DNA from: Flavimaricola sp.
GTDB lineage: Bacteria; Pseudomonadota; Alphaproteobacteria; Rhodobacterales; Rhodobacteraceae
DNA length: 35,471 nucleotides
Assembly: GCA_029255105.1 (NCBI GenBank)
Contig: JAQWWH010000058.1
Coordinates: forward strand, 1-35,471
Reading direction: 5' to 3'
The notes below the pieces were generated by a model, which did not search any database, had not been told where the DNA came from, and worked only from the letters and a program-made list of their open reading frames with translations. The translations under genes were made by a program, and so were the position numbers. Of this stretch, positions 15,798-29,120 are shown in pieces. Position 1 is the stretch's first letter. The number at the start of each line of letters is the position of its first letter.

Positions 15798-16526
15798 TCA
15801 TTCCCGGTCAAACAGTTCTGGACGCGAACTCTGAAGGGAGCCTAGGGCCTTTACCAGTTGTCGCAGGTGCTTTCGCAGGGTGTTCTCTGCTCTCTCCGCG
15901 TCGCGTGCTTCTAATGCTTCCAATATCGCCAAGTGTTCGCCCAGAGCCGCAATTAGCCTGCCCCTTTCTGGTAAGATCTGCTGACGGGCGAGTCCAACGT
16001 TAACCCATAAGATTTCGACAGAACCAGCCAAGCGCGGGTAGCCAGCGAAAGACAGCAACTGGGAATGAAACTCCAAGTCTAATTGGTAGAAGCCTACGAA
16101 ATCTCCATCAATCAGCAAAGCTTCCTGAATTTTCAGGTTCCTTCGCAGGGCAACCAGCTGCGTATCCGTTATCTTGGGCGCTAATTCATAGGCCACCGCC
16201 ACTTCGATAGCTTCCCGGATGAAGGCAGCCTCCCGGATATCGGCCATCGAGAAGCGGGCGACAAAGGTTCCAGCCTGGGGCACTACTTTGACAAGGCGTT
16301 CGCTAGCCAGCTGGGCAATCGCTTCTGAGATGGGCGAGCGTGAAACACCCAACGCAACGCAAATTTCCTTTTTAGGGAGAATCGCGCCAGGGGGGAAGAC
16401 GAGTTCCAGAATGGCAGTCCGCAAGGAAAGATAGGCTCGCTCGGACAATGTTCCCGGAAACGCGTCTAGGGGCTTCAGGCCGCGAATACCTTCAAAATCT
16501 AGATCGGATGACATCATTTTTTGCAT
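15798..16526 (-). CDS. GntR-family (FCD/FadR-type) transcriptional regulator
   Basis: A 242-residue repressor-type protein. Residues about 25-90 form the GntR winged helix-turn-helix (AYLSLRTAILELVFPPGAIL, GVSRSPISEAIAQLASERLV, PQAGTFVARFS). The C-terminal all-helical FCD ligand domain follows, with the metal-site pattern D-L-E-F-H and later histidines (GEHLAI, RKHL). Members sense small carboxylates and control nearby catabolic or transport genes, but the only neighbours here are the PP2C-like gene and a recombinase, so its target is unclear. The local DNA is AT-richer than in the ABC genes, consistent with an accessory origin. Confidence 0.88.
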   Translation of the reverse strand: MQKMMSSDLDFEGIRGLKPLDAFPGTLSERAYLSLRTAILELVFPPGAILPKKEICVALGVSRSPISEAIAQLASERLVKVVPQAGTFVARFSMADIREAAFIREAIEVAVAYELAPKITDTQLVALRRNLKIQEALLIDGDFVGFYQLDLEFHSQLLSFAGYPRLAGSVEILWVNVGLARQQILPERGRLIAALGEHLAILEALEARDAERAENTLRKHLRQLVKALGSLQSSRPELFDRE

Positions 16527-16733
16527 GCTATTACGTTAGAAGAGTTGGGTAGGAAGTCGAGCCTTTGTCCTATCTTCTTTGGGGGCCAAATTCCCCTTGA
16601 AAGCTAGGGATTGCCAACCGTTGAATTTGGTGGAGCAAGGTGATGGACGCGGCCAAGCCCTTGGCTGGCTGATTAAGCGCCAATGGCGGCTAAGGTTGAT
16701 GACGAAACAAATCGTGAAAGGAGACTCTAGAAG

Positions 16734-17726
16734 ATGAAAGAAGCATTTGACCGCCACTCTCAAAGGACAGAGCTATTAAGTTCCTTATCACGTTTGCCAG
16801 AGGCCCAACGCGACGAGCTCATCGAAGAGTACAAGCGCCGCTCCGAAGCGGCATTTGCACCGGCAACACTTAAGAACCTTAGAATGATACTTCGCCTCTT
16901 TGACGCGTGGTGCAAAGAGCGTGGTTTGAGTGCGGTTCCACCTATCGCTCCAACTACTATTGCAGCATGGATTGACGATATGGGGGGGAAACTTGCCGCC
17001 AATACCATTGAGACGCGGCTATGGGGGATTGCTGAACTCCATAGATCAAACTTCTTGCCCTCACCAACGACCCACAGGCTGGTAGAACTGGCCTTGAAGT
17101 CCATAAAACGGCGATATGGCGCTATGACTAAGCAAGCGCCGCCGCTTGGGAAAAAAGAGGTTCTAGAAGCTATCTCAAAGCTGGGAGCCTCTCGGATAGA
17201 ACTTCGAGACAAGGCACTCTTGTGGATTGCGACAGACAGCTGGATGCGTGCATCCGAAATTGTCGCCCTTCGTGTAAAGGACCTCCAGCGACAAAGTGAC
17301 GGAAGCAGTCTGTTGTTCGTTGCCCGCTCGAAGACAGATCAATACTACGAAGGTGCCTTTGCATACTTGTCTGAGAGAGGCACAGAAGCTGCACTAACCT
17401 GGATAAAAGAGGCTGACCTTCGTGATGAGGATCCTATTATAACCAAGTCGCAAAGAGCAGCGGTCCGAACTCCGATTGATCCCGCTACACTGTCTCGCAT
17501 CATCCGCAAGTGTACCGGAAGATCAGATGTGTCTGCCCATAGTACTAGGGTGGGAGGCGTGCATGACGCGTTTCGAATTGGTTGTGACCTGTCGTCAATA
17601 ATGGTGGCGGGTCGATGGTCTTCACCCGAAATGCCTGCCCGGTATGGTCGGCGCATCTTGGCTTCTCAGTCCGCGGCAGCAACAGTGTCCAAGGCTTTTG
17701 AGGTACATGGGGCGGACGACCTGTGA
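16734..17726 (+). CDS. Tyrosine recombinase/integrase, apparently intact
   Basis: A 330-residue site-specific recombinase with a good aaaggag site before its ATG. An N-terminal core-binding domain (about residues 30-120, with TLKNLRMILRLFDAWCKERG) precedes the catalytic domain. The active-site set can be placed: Arg172 (SWMRASEI), Lys200 (RSKTDQ), His269 and Arg272 (AHSTRVGG), Trp295 at the second His/Trp position (GRWSS) and the nucleophile Tyr304 (RYGRR). All six positions are filled, so the enzyme should be functional. It lies about 0.6 kb from the 3' end of tRNA-Leu(CAG), a frequent target of such enzymes, and is probably the integrase of a small or decayed element. Confidence 0.9.
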   Translation: MKEAFDRHSQRTELLSSLSRLPEAQRDELIEEYKRRSEAAFAPATLKNLRMILRLFDAWCKERGLSAVPPIAPTTIAAWIDDMGGKLAANTIETRLWGIAELHRSNFLPSPTTHRLVELALKSIKRRYGAMTKQAPPLGKKEVLEAISKLGASRIELRDKALLWIATDSWMRASEIVALRVKDLQRQSDGSSLLFVARSKTDQYYEGAFAYLSERGTEAALTWIKEADLRDEDPIITKSQRAAVRTPIDPATLSRIIRKCTGRSDVSAHSTRVGGVHDAFRIGCDLSSIMVAGRWSSPEMPARYGRRILASQSAAATVSKAFEVHGADDL

Positions 17727-17780
17727 TCCATTAATCTACCCAACGGACCAATGTTGGACAGGCCTGTGGCCCAGATACGA

Positions 17781-18161
17781 CTAGCTTGGGTTCACGTTGC
17801 ACCAGTTGGCCTGATAGCCGGGAAACCACTCCCGAGCATATCCTTCCTCAATCAACCTTTGTCCGACCGTGGACCCATCAGGCAGTCGCAACACAACAAG
17901 AGGTCTGCCATAGAAATCGACGACGCCGCTGTCCTCAACCACTAGCCCCTGCACCATCAGAAACTCTGACATACGCTCCTTTGCCAGCAGACCAAGCCGC
18001 TCCTCCTCTGCACATTTTTCACCCCTGATCTCTGGTGTGTCAAAGCCGGATACATCCGGAGCCCCATCACCCATGGGCCTGAGGTTGACGCCATCACACT
18101 TGACCGTATCGCCATCAATAGCCGTGAGAGACGCACAAATTAGTATCGTTGCAGCCAGCAT
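17781..18161 (-). CDS. Thermonuclease (SNase)-like secreted protein
   Basis: 126 residues, with the start at the ATG at 18161 because aggaggg lies 7 nt upstream. A short hydrophobic leader (MLAATILICASLTA) runs directly into AIDGDTVKCDGVNLRPMG, the first strand of the staphylococcal-nuclease-like OB fold. GFDTPEIRG, KCAEEERLGLLAKERM and DFYGRPLVVLRL follow, which are conserved family segments containing the Asp, Arg and Glu positions used for Ca2+-dependent phosphodiester cleavage. Four Cys residues in the mature part suit an oxidising, exported location. Such small proteins occur widely in this group and often have no demonstrated nuclease activity. It lies between the integrase and tRNA-Leu. 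Confidence 0.8.
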   Translation of the reverse strand: MLAATILICASLTAIDGDTVKCDGVNLRPMGDGAPDVSGFDTPEIRGEKCAEEERLGLLAKERMSEFLMVQGLVVEDSGVVDFYGRPLVVLRLPDGSTVGQRLIEEGYAREWFPGYQANWCNVNPS

Positions 18162-18331
18162 TAGATTGCCCTCCTGCAAGCCACCCCATTGGTCAGCTTC
18201 GTTTCAAAAAACAACTCATATCATGCAAGGCGCGCCCGTTCATCAAACGCTGCAGGGTGGATAATTAGGTGGATAAATCCAAATCCTCTCTGTCATTTTC
18301 ATAATAAAAACAATGAGTTGGAGTATTTAGA

Positions 18332-18418
<87 letters not shown>

Positions 18419-18434
18419 AGGTCGTGTGGAGCGT

Positions 18435-18463
18435 CGTTTAAGCCGGGGGTGAGAGGCTGTCAA
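18435..18463 (-). promoter_or_regulatory. Sigma70-type promoter of tRNA-Leu
   Basis: On the minus strand a perfect TTGACA (18458-18463) is followed after exactly 17 nt by TAAACG (18435-18440), about 17 nt upstream of the tRNA 5' end. The strong -35, the spacing and the distance fit a housekeeping promoter for a stable RNA. Confidence 0.7.
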
Positions 18464-18615
18464 CGCGATTCCTGCAAGGTTTGTGCAAGTCTTGCGAAAG
18501 CACACAATTGACTGGTTCAGACGAGGGGTCGCGGCCTTGCGACCCGATTGCGCCTTGTCTGCAAAGGGGTGGGCAGGTAAACGCAGGACAGTGCTTTGAG
18601 CGAGAGGAAAGCGTC

Positions 18616-19596
18616 ATGTCCAAGCTGGTCACCATCTACGGCGGGTCAGGCTTTGTCGGCCGCTATATTGCCCGGCGTCTGGCCCAGCAGGGTTGGCGGA
18701 TCCGGGTTGCTGTGCGCAATCCCAACGAGGCCATGTTCGTTCGCCCTTATGGGGCTGTTGGCCAGGTCGAGCCTGTATTCTGCAACATCCGTGACGACGC
18801 GAGCGTGTTGTCGGTCATGGAAGGGGCAGATGCCGTCGTGAACTGTGTCGGCGTTCTGGATGAAGCGGGCAAGAACACGTTTGATGCGGTTCAGGCCGAA
18901 GGTGCGACCCGCATCGCCCGGCTTGCCGCTCAAGAGGGCGTGGCGCGCATGGTCCAAATCTCGGCAATCGGGGCGAGTGCGGACAGTTCCAGCGCCTACG
19001 CAAGGACCAAGGCCGCTGGTGAGGCTGGCGTGTTGGCGCATATGCCTGACGCTGTTATCCTCCGTCCGTCCATCATCTTTGGGCCAGAAGACCAATTCTT
19101 TAACCGGTTCGCTGGTATGACCCGGATGGGCCCCGTTCTGCCGGTGATCGGTGCGGACACGCTGTTCCAGCCTGTCTATGTCGACGACGTTGCCGCCGCT
19201 GCCGCGAAGGCCGTTGCTGGCGATGTTGCACCGGGTGTTTACGAGCTTGGCGGACCAGAGGTTCGCAGCTTTCGTGGACTGATGGAATTGATGCTTGAGA
19301 TCGTGCATCGCCGTCGCCTGATCCTGAACGTTCCGTTTTTCGCGGCGCGGATCATGGCCGCCACCTTTGGCCTTGTGCGGGTCATAAGCCTTGGCCTGAT
19401 CAAAGGCCCTGTGACCCGCGACCAGGTGGCCAACCTTGCCGTGGACAATGTGGTGTCACCGGGTGCCCGCGGTCTGGCCGATCTGGGGATCGAGCCTGTC
19501 GCGATGGAGGCTGTTCTGCCCGATTACCTTTGGCGCTTCCGTCCTTCTGGCCAATACGCGGCCATCAAGAATTCGGCCAGCAACCTCAAGACCTGA
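18616..19596 (+). CDS. NDUFA9-like NAD(P)-binding protein (atypical SDR)
   Basis: The start is set at the ATG at 18616, after gagaggaaa, giving 326 residues. The dinucleotide-binding loop YGGSGFVGRYIARRLAQQG opens the protein. NCVGVLDEAGKNTFDAVQAE, then SSSAYARTKAAGE (the Y-x-x-x-K-like pair) and VILRPSIIFGPEDQFFNRF are typical of the complex I NDUFA9-like atypical short-chain dehydrogenases found throughout alphaproteobacteria. The bacterial members are probably quinone- or NAD(P)H-related chaperone-type proteins without proven catalysis. The gene starts about 200 nt upstream of tRNA-Leu on the opposite strand, and its 3' end faces uppP with a 9-nt gap. Confidence 0.88.
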   Translation: MSKLVTIYGGSGFVGRYIARRLAQQGWRIRVAVRNPNEAMFVRPYGAVGQVEPVFCNIRDDASVLSVMEGADAVVNCVGVLDEAGKNTFDAVQAEGATRIARLAAQEGVARMVQISAIGASADSSSAYARTKAAGEAGVLAHMPDAVILRPSIIFGPEDQFFNRFAGMTRMGPVLPVIGADTLFQPVYVDDVAAAAAKAVAGDVAPGVYELGGPEVRSFRGLMELMLEIVHRRRLILNVPFFAARIMAATFGLVRVISLGLIKGPVTRDQVANLAVDNVVSPGARGLADLGIEPVAMEAVLPDYLWRFRPSGQYAAIKNSASNLKT

Positions 19597-19605
19597 CCGA
19601 AAAGC

Positions 19606-20409
19606 CTAGGCATAGGCGACCCATAGCAGCACGATCCCCAGGATCACCCGGTAGATCACATAGGGCGTAAAGCTGACCGACCGCAAAAGTCGCATCATTA
19701 TGCCCAGAGCAGCGAGAGCCGCGACAAAGCTCATACCGGCGACGATTGCACCGTCCCGCGCAGCGGCGGCATCCGCAGTCCGTACCACGTCTGCGCCAAG
19801 CAGGACGGCAGAGGCGATGATGGTCGGGATCGACATGAGCATCGCCAGTCGCGCCGCATCCTGACGTTCATAGCCAAGAATCCGGGCGGCCGTTATCGTG
19901 ATGCCTGACCGCGAGGTTCCGGGGATCAGGGCAACAGCCTGCCACAGGCCCATGATCAGGGCGTGGCGCATCGTCCAACCCTCTGCCTGCCGTTCTGTCC
20001 CGCCGGTCTGGTCCGCCCAATAAAGGAAAATGCCAAAGATCAGCATGGTCCAGCCGATCACCGCGACCGACCGCATCATGTCCTCAAGCCCTGTGAGTTT
20101 GAGGATCAGCCCGACAATGATCACCGGAACCGTCGCGATCAGCAGGCACAGGGCAAGGAACGCCCCTTTTGTATCGACCTTGCCACGCAGCAACCGGAAG
20201 GTTCCCCAAAAGGCCAGCCGCACGTCCGACCAGAAGAACAGGATGACCGCCGCGAGGGTCCCCACATGGGCCGCCACGTCGATGACCTGCCCCTGATCCT
20301 CCATCCCGGTCAGGCCGGGCAGCAGGATCAAATGGCCCGAGGACGAGATTGGCAGAAACTCGGTGATCCCTTGAATGAGGGCAATGAGGACGAGTTGAAA
20401 CATGGTCAT
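19606..20409 (-). CDS. uppP: Undecaprenyl-diphosphatase UppP (BacA type)
   Basis: This 267-residue polytopic membrane enzyme removes a phosphate from undecaprenyl diphosphate, recycling the lipid carrier for peptidoglycan and other envelope glycans. Diagnostic motifs are EFLPISSSGHLIL near the N-terminus and PGTSRSGITITAARILG in the second half, with about eight hydrophobic segments. The start is placed at MTMFQL (20409); a second ATG two codons later (20403) is equally possible because no strong ribosome-binding site decides it. Length and order fit the family. It is divergently oriented from gltD. Confidence 0.95.
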   Translation of the reverse strand: MTMFQLVLIALIQGITEFLPISSSGHLILLPGLTGMEDQGQVIDVAAHVGTLAAVILFFWSDVRLAFWGTFRLLRGKVDTKGAFLALCLLIATVPVIIVGLILKLTGLEDMMRSVAVIGWTMLIFGIFLYWADQTGGTERQAEGWTMRHALIMGLWQAVALIPGTSRSGITITAARILGYERQDAARLAMLMSIPTIIASAVLLGADVVRTADAAAARDGAIVAGMSFVAALAALGIMMRLLRSVSFTPYVIYRVILGIVLLWVAYA

Positions 20410-20475
20410 AATAGGGGCGTCCCGGTGATTCGTGGGTGTCAACCTAACCCTTTGGTACAACAGCGGAAGGGCGAT

Positions 20476-20499
20476 ATTAGGTACCATACCGGTCCTAAT
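20476..20499. promoter_or_regulatory. Imperfect palindrome between uppP and gltD
   Basis: ATTAGG (20476-20481) and CCTAAT (20494-20499) form inverted arms with a partly matched 12-nt centre, 66 nt from the uppP start and 129 nt from gltD. A second small dyad (gtcag-tattg-ctgac, 20555-20569) followed by tttt lies closer to gltD. Either could be an operator or a leader structure; no known binding motif is matched. Confidence 0.25.
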
Positions 20500-20628
20500 T
20501 TATGGGGGTGGTGACTGGCTCGGCATAAAAAATGTACCGCTAAAGGCATTTTAGGTCAGTATTGCTGACTTTTCATTTCTATCAGAGGGCCTTAAAGAGG
20601 CGTTCTGACCGGGAACGGAGGATTTGTC

Positions 20629-22062
20629 TTGGCCAACGATAAGATGCTTAAATTCGTTAACGTCGAGCGCGACATGCCCGAAAAGCGGCCACCAGTTTTG
20701 CGTCGTCAGGACTTTGACGAGATCTATGGCGAGTATGCGCTGGCCAAGGCGGAAGAGCAGGCGAGCCGTTGTTCGCAATGCGGTGTTCCCTACTGCCAGA
20801 CGCATTGCCCGTTGCACAACAACATCCCCGACTGGCTGGGTCTGACCGCCGAAGGCCGCCTTCAGGAAGCCTACGAAGTCAGCCAGGCGACCAATACCTT
20901 TCCCGAGATTTGTGGCCGCATCTGCCCACAGGATCGCCTCTGCGAAGGCAACTGCGTCATTGAACAATCCGGCCACGGCACAGTGACCATCGGATCGGTC
21001 GAGAAATACATCACCGATACCGCCTGGGAACAGGGCTGGGTCAAACCCATCGTCCCACACAAAGAGCGGACGGAATCGGTTGGCATCATCGGCGCCGGTC
21101 CCGGTGGCCTCGCCGCGGCCGACGTTTTGCGCCGCGCAGGCGTTCAGGTCACGGTCTATGACCGCTACGACCGGGCGGGCGGATTGCTTACCTACGGCAT
21201 CCCGGGCTTCAAGCTTGAAAAGGATGTCGTGATGAAGCGCATCGACCAGCTCGAGCAAGGTGGGGTCGAGTTTGTGATGAATTGCGATATCGGCACGGAT
21301 CTGAGCTTTGACGCGATCCGGGGCAAACATGACGCCATCCTCATCGCGACGGGCGTCTACAAGTCCCGCGATCTTGTTGCGCCGGGTTCCGATGCAGAGG
21401 GGATCGTGCGGGCCATCGACTATCTGACAGCCTCGAACCGCAAAAGCTTTGGCGATGATGTCGAGGAATTTGACAGCGGCGCACTGAACGCCGAAGGCAA
21501 GCGTGTTGTTGTCATCGGTGGCGGCGACACGGCAATGGACTGCGTTCGCACGGCGATCCGCCAAGGTGCGACAAGCGTCAAATGCCTGTACCGTCGTGAC
21601 AAAGAGAACATGCCGGGCTCGCAGCGCGAGGTCGCCAACGCCGAGGAAGAGGGCGTGGAGTTTGTCTGGCTGACGGCCCCCAAAGGGTTCCAAGGCGACA
21701 CCGTAAGTGGTGTGACCGTATCACGTATGCGCCTTGGCGCACCCGACGCGACCGGCCGACGCAGCCCTGAGCTGATCGAAGGGGCAGACTACCTCGAAGA
21801 GGCCGACCTTGTGGTCAAGGCGCTAGGGTTCGAGCCCGAGGACCTGCCAAAGCTTTGGGGTGTCGAAGGGCTGGAAGTGACACGATGGGGCACCATCCGG
21901 GCCGACTACACCACCGGCAAGACCAGCCTTGATGGCGTCTATGCCGCTGGTGACATCGTTCGCGGTGCATCATTGGTCGTTTGGGCAATCCGGGACGGAC
22001 GCGACTCGGCCGAGGCGATCCTGACCTATCTTGGTCAAAGCGCGATGGTCGCGGCGGAATAA
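20629..22062 (+). CDS. gltD: Glutamate synthase (NADPH) small subunit
   Basis: The FAD/Fe-S subunit of glutamate synthase (477 residues) takes electrons from NADPH and passes them to the large subunit. The start is a TTG at 20629, supported by ggagg 7 nt upstream and the family-like beginning MANDKMLKF. N-terminal cysteine clusters (RCSQCGVPYCQTHCP and CGRICPQDRLCEGNC) bind two [4Fe-4S] centres. The FAD loop is GIIGAGPGGLAAADVLRRAG and the NAD(P)H loop VVVIGGGDTAMDCVRTAIRQG. The C-terminal GVYAAGDIVRGASLVVWAI completes the FAD site. It is unusual only in being separated from gltB by four other reading frames in the same direction. Confidence 0.97.
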   Translation: MANDKMLKFVNVERDMPEKRPPVLRRQDFDEIYGEYALAKAEEQASRCSQCGVPYCQTHCPLHNNIPDWLGLTAEGRLQEAYEVSQATNTFPEICGRICPQDRLCEGNCVIEQSGHGTVTIGSVEKYITDTAWEQGWVKPIVPHKERTESVGIIGAGPGGLAAADVLRRAGVQVTVYDRYDRAGGLLTYGIPGFKLEKDVVMKRIDQLEQGGVEFVMNCDIGTDLSFDAIRGKHDAILIATGVYKSRDLVAPGSDAEGIVRAIDYLTASNRKSFGDDVEEFDSGALNAEGKRVVVIGGGDTAMDCVRTAIRQGATSVKCLYRRDKENMPGSQREVANAEEEGVEFVWLTAPKGFQGDTVSGVTVSRMRLGAPDATGRRSPELIEGADYLEEADLVVKALGFEPEDLPKLWGVEGLEVTRWGTIRADYTTGKTSLDGVYAAGDIVRGASLVVWAIRDGRDSAEAILTYLGQSAMVAAE

Positions 22063-22161
22063 CGATCGGGGCGGTCCGGGACGGGGCGCTCTGGAAATTC
22101 GTTGGCACTTGCACGCTTGTGTCGGTGTTGGGGCTGTTTGTGTAGGAAAGGATCGGAACGG

Positions 22162-22881
22162 ATGTTTGATCACTCTCACACCAAGGCAAGACGATGGACG
22201 TTCCGGCACCTCACCGGAGCTCTCCTGTTGTGCTGCGCCGGTCCCGCCCTTGCCCAATCCGGCTTTGCCCCCCCGCCCGGATGTACCGGCGTTTTGACGG
22301 TGCAATCCCGCGCCTGCCTCGTCACCCATGTCTGGACCTGCGAGGGTGATGCGCCCAGGGAACAGTGGGTTTCCCTCTTTACCGTCGCCGGACCGTTCAA
22401 CGTGCGCAAGGTGGATGCAGAGTTTCAGTGGCTTGAGACGTACTTTGCCCAGCCGCCGGCGGTTGAGACGATGGTGCAGCCAGCCCCCGATCCCGAAAGC
22501 ATCACTGTGCTTTTGGCCGAAGACTATGACACCTACGACTTTACTGTGATTAATGACCGAGGCGAACCAGCCGAGCGGATCCGTGGCTATGACAGCCTCA
22601 CGGGCGGGGAGGTGGTGATTGATGGCGAGCCATTGTTGCGCACCGAATTCGCTTATGACGTAACGCTGCCCGATGGCACGATCAGCTATCGTGGGGCCGG
22701 TCGGCAATTCATCAGCCCCAGCCACAGGCTGTTCTTTCTAGGTGAATCCTGGAACCAGGACACTCCTGACCAGATCACCGATGCGACCCCTGTCGAATTC
22801 ATCTACCCCGGCGAGCCCGGCTTTTTCGACGCCTCACCCCGTTATGACTGCAGCACCGTCCTGTCGGGATTTTTACAATGA
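22162..22881 (+). CDS. Exported four-cysteine protein, paralog 1 of 3
   Basis: I do not recognise this 239-residue protein as any named family. The ATG at 22162 follows ggaacgg. A signal peptide ends at PALAQ (about residue 32). Mature cysteines sit at 41, 52, 60 and 230, and the spacing C-x10-C-x7-C is the same as in both following genes. A segment PVEFIYPGEPGFFDASPRYDC closes the protein, also shared. Two disulfides and a periplasmic or outer-membrane location are likely; there is no lipobox. It is the most diverged of the three copies, for instance DAEFQWLET where the others read DAETQWIES. Its stop overlaps the next start as ATGA, so expression is coupled. It lies 99 nt after gltD. Confidence 0.8.
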   Translation: MFDHSHTKARRWTFRHLTGALLLCCAGPALAQSGFAPPPGCTGVLTVQSRACLVTHVWTCEGDAPREQWVSLFTVAGPFNVRKVDAEFQWLETYFAQPPAVETMVQPAPDPESITVLLAEDYDTYDFTVINDRGEPAERIRGYDSLTGGEVVIDGEPLLRTEFAYDVTLPDGTISYRGAGRQFISPSHRLFFLGESWNQDTPDQITDATPVEFIYPGEPGFFDASPRYDCSTVLSGFLQ

Positions 22882-23573
22882 TCCGGCCGCTTGCCATGGT
22901 ATGCCTTCTGGCAAACCCCGTCGCAGCCCAAAGCACGGGTCAGTCGGATAGCATTGCGCTGCCTGCTGGCTGCACTGCCTATGTCACCATCCAGAAACGG
23001 GGCTGCAGCGTCAGTCATCTGTTTACCTGCGAAGGTGACCCCGAAGGTCACCAGCGTCGCATCGACCTGGATGAAGAGCAGGTTGTCTACGCGGGCATTA
23101 TCGACGCCGAAACCCAGTGGATCGAAAGCAACCATTTCCTGTCTGGGTCGACAGACAGATTGGCACCCGGCGCCCCCGATCCCGCTTCTTTCACGGAACT
23201 GACAGAGTCCGGACAAGATACCTTTGAATTCAGCACCATCTCGGACCCCTTTGGCGTGACCGTCTATACAGGCTCTGATGCGCTGACGGGCGTCACGGTC
23301 ACCATCGACGGTATCCAACTAGAGGAAACCTTTTTCGAGGTAGTCGCCTCGGACCCCTCCGGGGTTGAGTTGTGGCGGGTCGAAGGAAATGAATACATCA
23401 ACCGCGACTGGCGCACCTTTCTGTCAGGTATCCGCACCGTCACAACGCCGAGTGACGTCTTTGAAACCGACGGCCGCCCGGTCGAGTTCGTTTTTCCGGG
23501 CGAAGCCGGTTTCCTGTCCGCGAGGCCGCGCCACGATTGCGGGGTCATGTTGTCCAAGATGGACGGAGGTTAG
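22878..23573 (+). CDS. Exported four-cysteine protein, paralog 2 of 3
   Basis: Unrecognised family; 231 residues beginning with signal peptide MIRPLAMVCLLANPVAAQ. Cysteines at 32, 43, 51 and 221 repeat the C-x10-C-x7-C...C pattern. Shared blocks with paralog 3 include LPAGCTAYVTIQ, VSHLFTCEGDP, IIDAETQWIES, FTELTESGQDTFEF, DALTG, RDWRTFLSG and PVEFVFPGEAGFLS. The even spread of similarity over the full length shows tandem gene duplication and not a shared short motif. The start overlaps the previous stop (ATGA, 22878-22881) and the next gene begins 3 nt after its stop. No catalytic motif is visible; a beta-rich structural or binding role is plausible but unproven. Confidence 0.82.
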   Translation: MIRPLAMVCLLANPVAAQSTGQSDSIALPAGCTAYVTIQKRGCSVSHLFTCEGDPEGHQRRIDLDEEQVVYAGIIDAETQWIESNHFLSGSTDRLAPGAPDPASFTELTESGQDTFEFSTISDPFGVTVYTGSDALTGVTVTIDGIQLEETFFEVVASDPSGVELWRVEGNEYINRDWRTFLSGIRTVTTPSDVFETDGRPVEFVFPGEAGFLSARPRHDCGVMLSKMDGG

Positions 23574-23576
23574 GTC

Positions 23577-24260
23577 ATGCGCAGTCTGGTATCGGCCATC
23601 CTTTGTACTTTGCCCTTGCCTCTAATGGCACAAGGCAGCTTCTCCTTGCCTGCAGGGTGCGAAGCCTACGTCACGGTCCAGTCCAAGCCCTGTACCGTCA
23701 GCCACCACTTCACCTGCACCGACGATCCCGCCGGTTTGCAACGGCGCGTCGACCTGAACGAGGACGGTCTATCCTATGTTGGGGCGATTGATGCGGAAAC
23801 CCAATGGATCGAAAGCTTTTACGCAAGTTCCGGACACTCCGAGATGCTGGAACCTGCACCTACCGATCGCGCATCCTTCACCGAGCTGACTGAGACGGGG
23901 GCAGACACCTACGACTTTCTGACTCTGTCCGATCAGCTTGGGCCTACCCGCTATGTCGGGGCCGATAGCCTGACGGGCCGGACCGCTACGATAGATGGCG
24001 TCCGCCTCGAGGAAACCAGATATTCCATCCGTGCCTTGTCCCAGGATGGGTCCGAGCTTTGGGCGGCCGAGGGGTTTGAATACATCAGCCGTGACTGGCG
24101 GTTGTTCTTGTCCGGCGTCGGAACCACGACCGTTGGCGAAGACAGTTTTGAAAGTGACGATTCCCCTGTGGAGTTCATCTTTCCGGGCGAACCCGGCTTC
24201 TTGTCCCCCAACCCCAAATATGGCTGTGGCGTGACCATGTCCTCATGGAGCCCGGGATGA
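23577..24260 (+). CDS. Exported four-cysteine protein, paralog 3 of 3
   Basis: Unrecognised family; 227 residues with a signal peptide ending MAQ (residue 19). Cysteines at 28, 39, 47 and 217 match the other two copies. The sequence is closest to paralog 2 (LPAGCEAYVTVQ, VSHHFTCTDDP, AIDAETQWIES, SRDWRLFLSG, PVEFIFPGEPGFLS). It is translated from an ATG 3 nt after the preceding stop, and its own TGA overlaps the start of a 42-codon ORF. The whole row is co-oriented with gltD and gltB. The physiological link to glutamate synthase could be mere co-transcription. Confidence 0.82.
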   Translation: MRSLVSAILCTLPLPLMAQGSFSLPAGCEAYVTVQSKPCTVSHHFTCTDDPAGLQRRVDLNEDGLSYVGAIDAETQWIESFYASSGHSEMLEPAPTDRASFTELTETGADTYDFLTLSDQLGPTRYVGADSLTGRTATIDGVRLEETRYSIRALSQDGSELWAAEGFEYISRDWRLFLSGVGTTTVGEDSFESDDSPVEFIFPGEPGFLSPNPKYGCGVTMSSWSPG

Positions 24261-24381
24261 CCCTTGATCGCAACACCGACCGGCCGGTCTGGACCCTCGC
24301 CATCGCTTCTGGAAGCGGCAGGCCAGACACCCGAACCAAGATGACCCCCAGGACCTTTCGCACCCCCAAGAGGGCGCGGTC

Positions 24382-24385
<4 letters not shown>
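24257..24385 (+). CDS. 42-residue ORF bridging paralog 3 and gltB
   Basis: A short reading frame (MTLDRNTDRPVWTLAIASGS, 42 residues in all, ending KRARS) fills the interval between the third paralog and gltB exactly. Its ATG overlaps the paralog stop (ATGA, 24257-24260) and its TGA overlaps the gltB ATG (ATGA, 24382-24385). ggag lies 6 nt before its start. The product is basic (many Arg/Lys/Thr), has no membrane or export segment and no recognisable domain. It may be a real small protein, or a translated leader that hands ribosomes on to gltB. Its DNA also contains the palindrome gaccggccggtc (24278-24289) and a second stem (24287-24292 with 24323-24328), so structure may matter more than the peptide. 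Confidence 0.5.
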
Positions 24386-28962
<4,577 letters not shown>

Positions 28963-28984
28963 AAGACTGAAGCTGAACAAATGC

Positions 28985-29015
28985 CAAAGCCGGGGCCGTA
29001 ACTGCCCCGGCTTTG
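28985..29015 (+). terminator. Strong hairpin after gltB
   Basis: A perfect 12-bp stem (caaagccggggc pairing with gccccggctttg) with a 7-nt loop starts 22 nt after the gltB stop. The right arm ends in ttt, with only a short T-tract afterwards. It very probably ends the gltD-gltB transcript. Confidence 0.8.
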
Positions 29016-29120
29016 CCATGTTTGGCCCCAGAAATGGCCGCGATCTGATCCAACTCGCGACGAAAAGACCGACGATAACAGGAGCGTTGAACCAAAAGTA
29101 ATTTTCTTTGGAGCGTCCCT

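Noticed and set aside
15571..15801. 76-codon minus-strand frame before the GntR gene
   Set aside because: It overlaps the interspersed repeat block and has the composition of non-coding DNA of this group.
20551..21693. 380-codon open frame opposite gltD
   Set aside because: Antisense shadow of gltD with no recognisable motif or ribosome-binding site.
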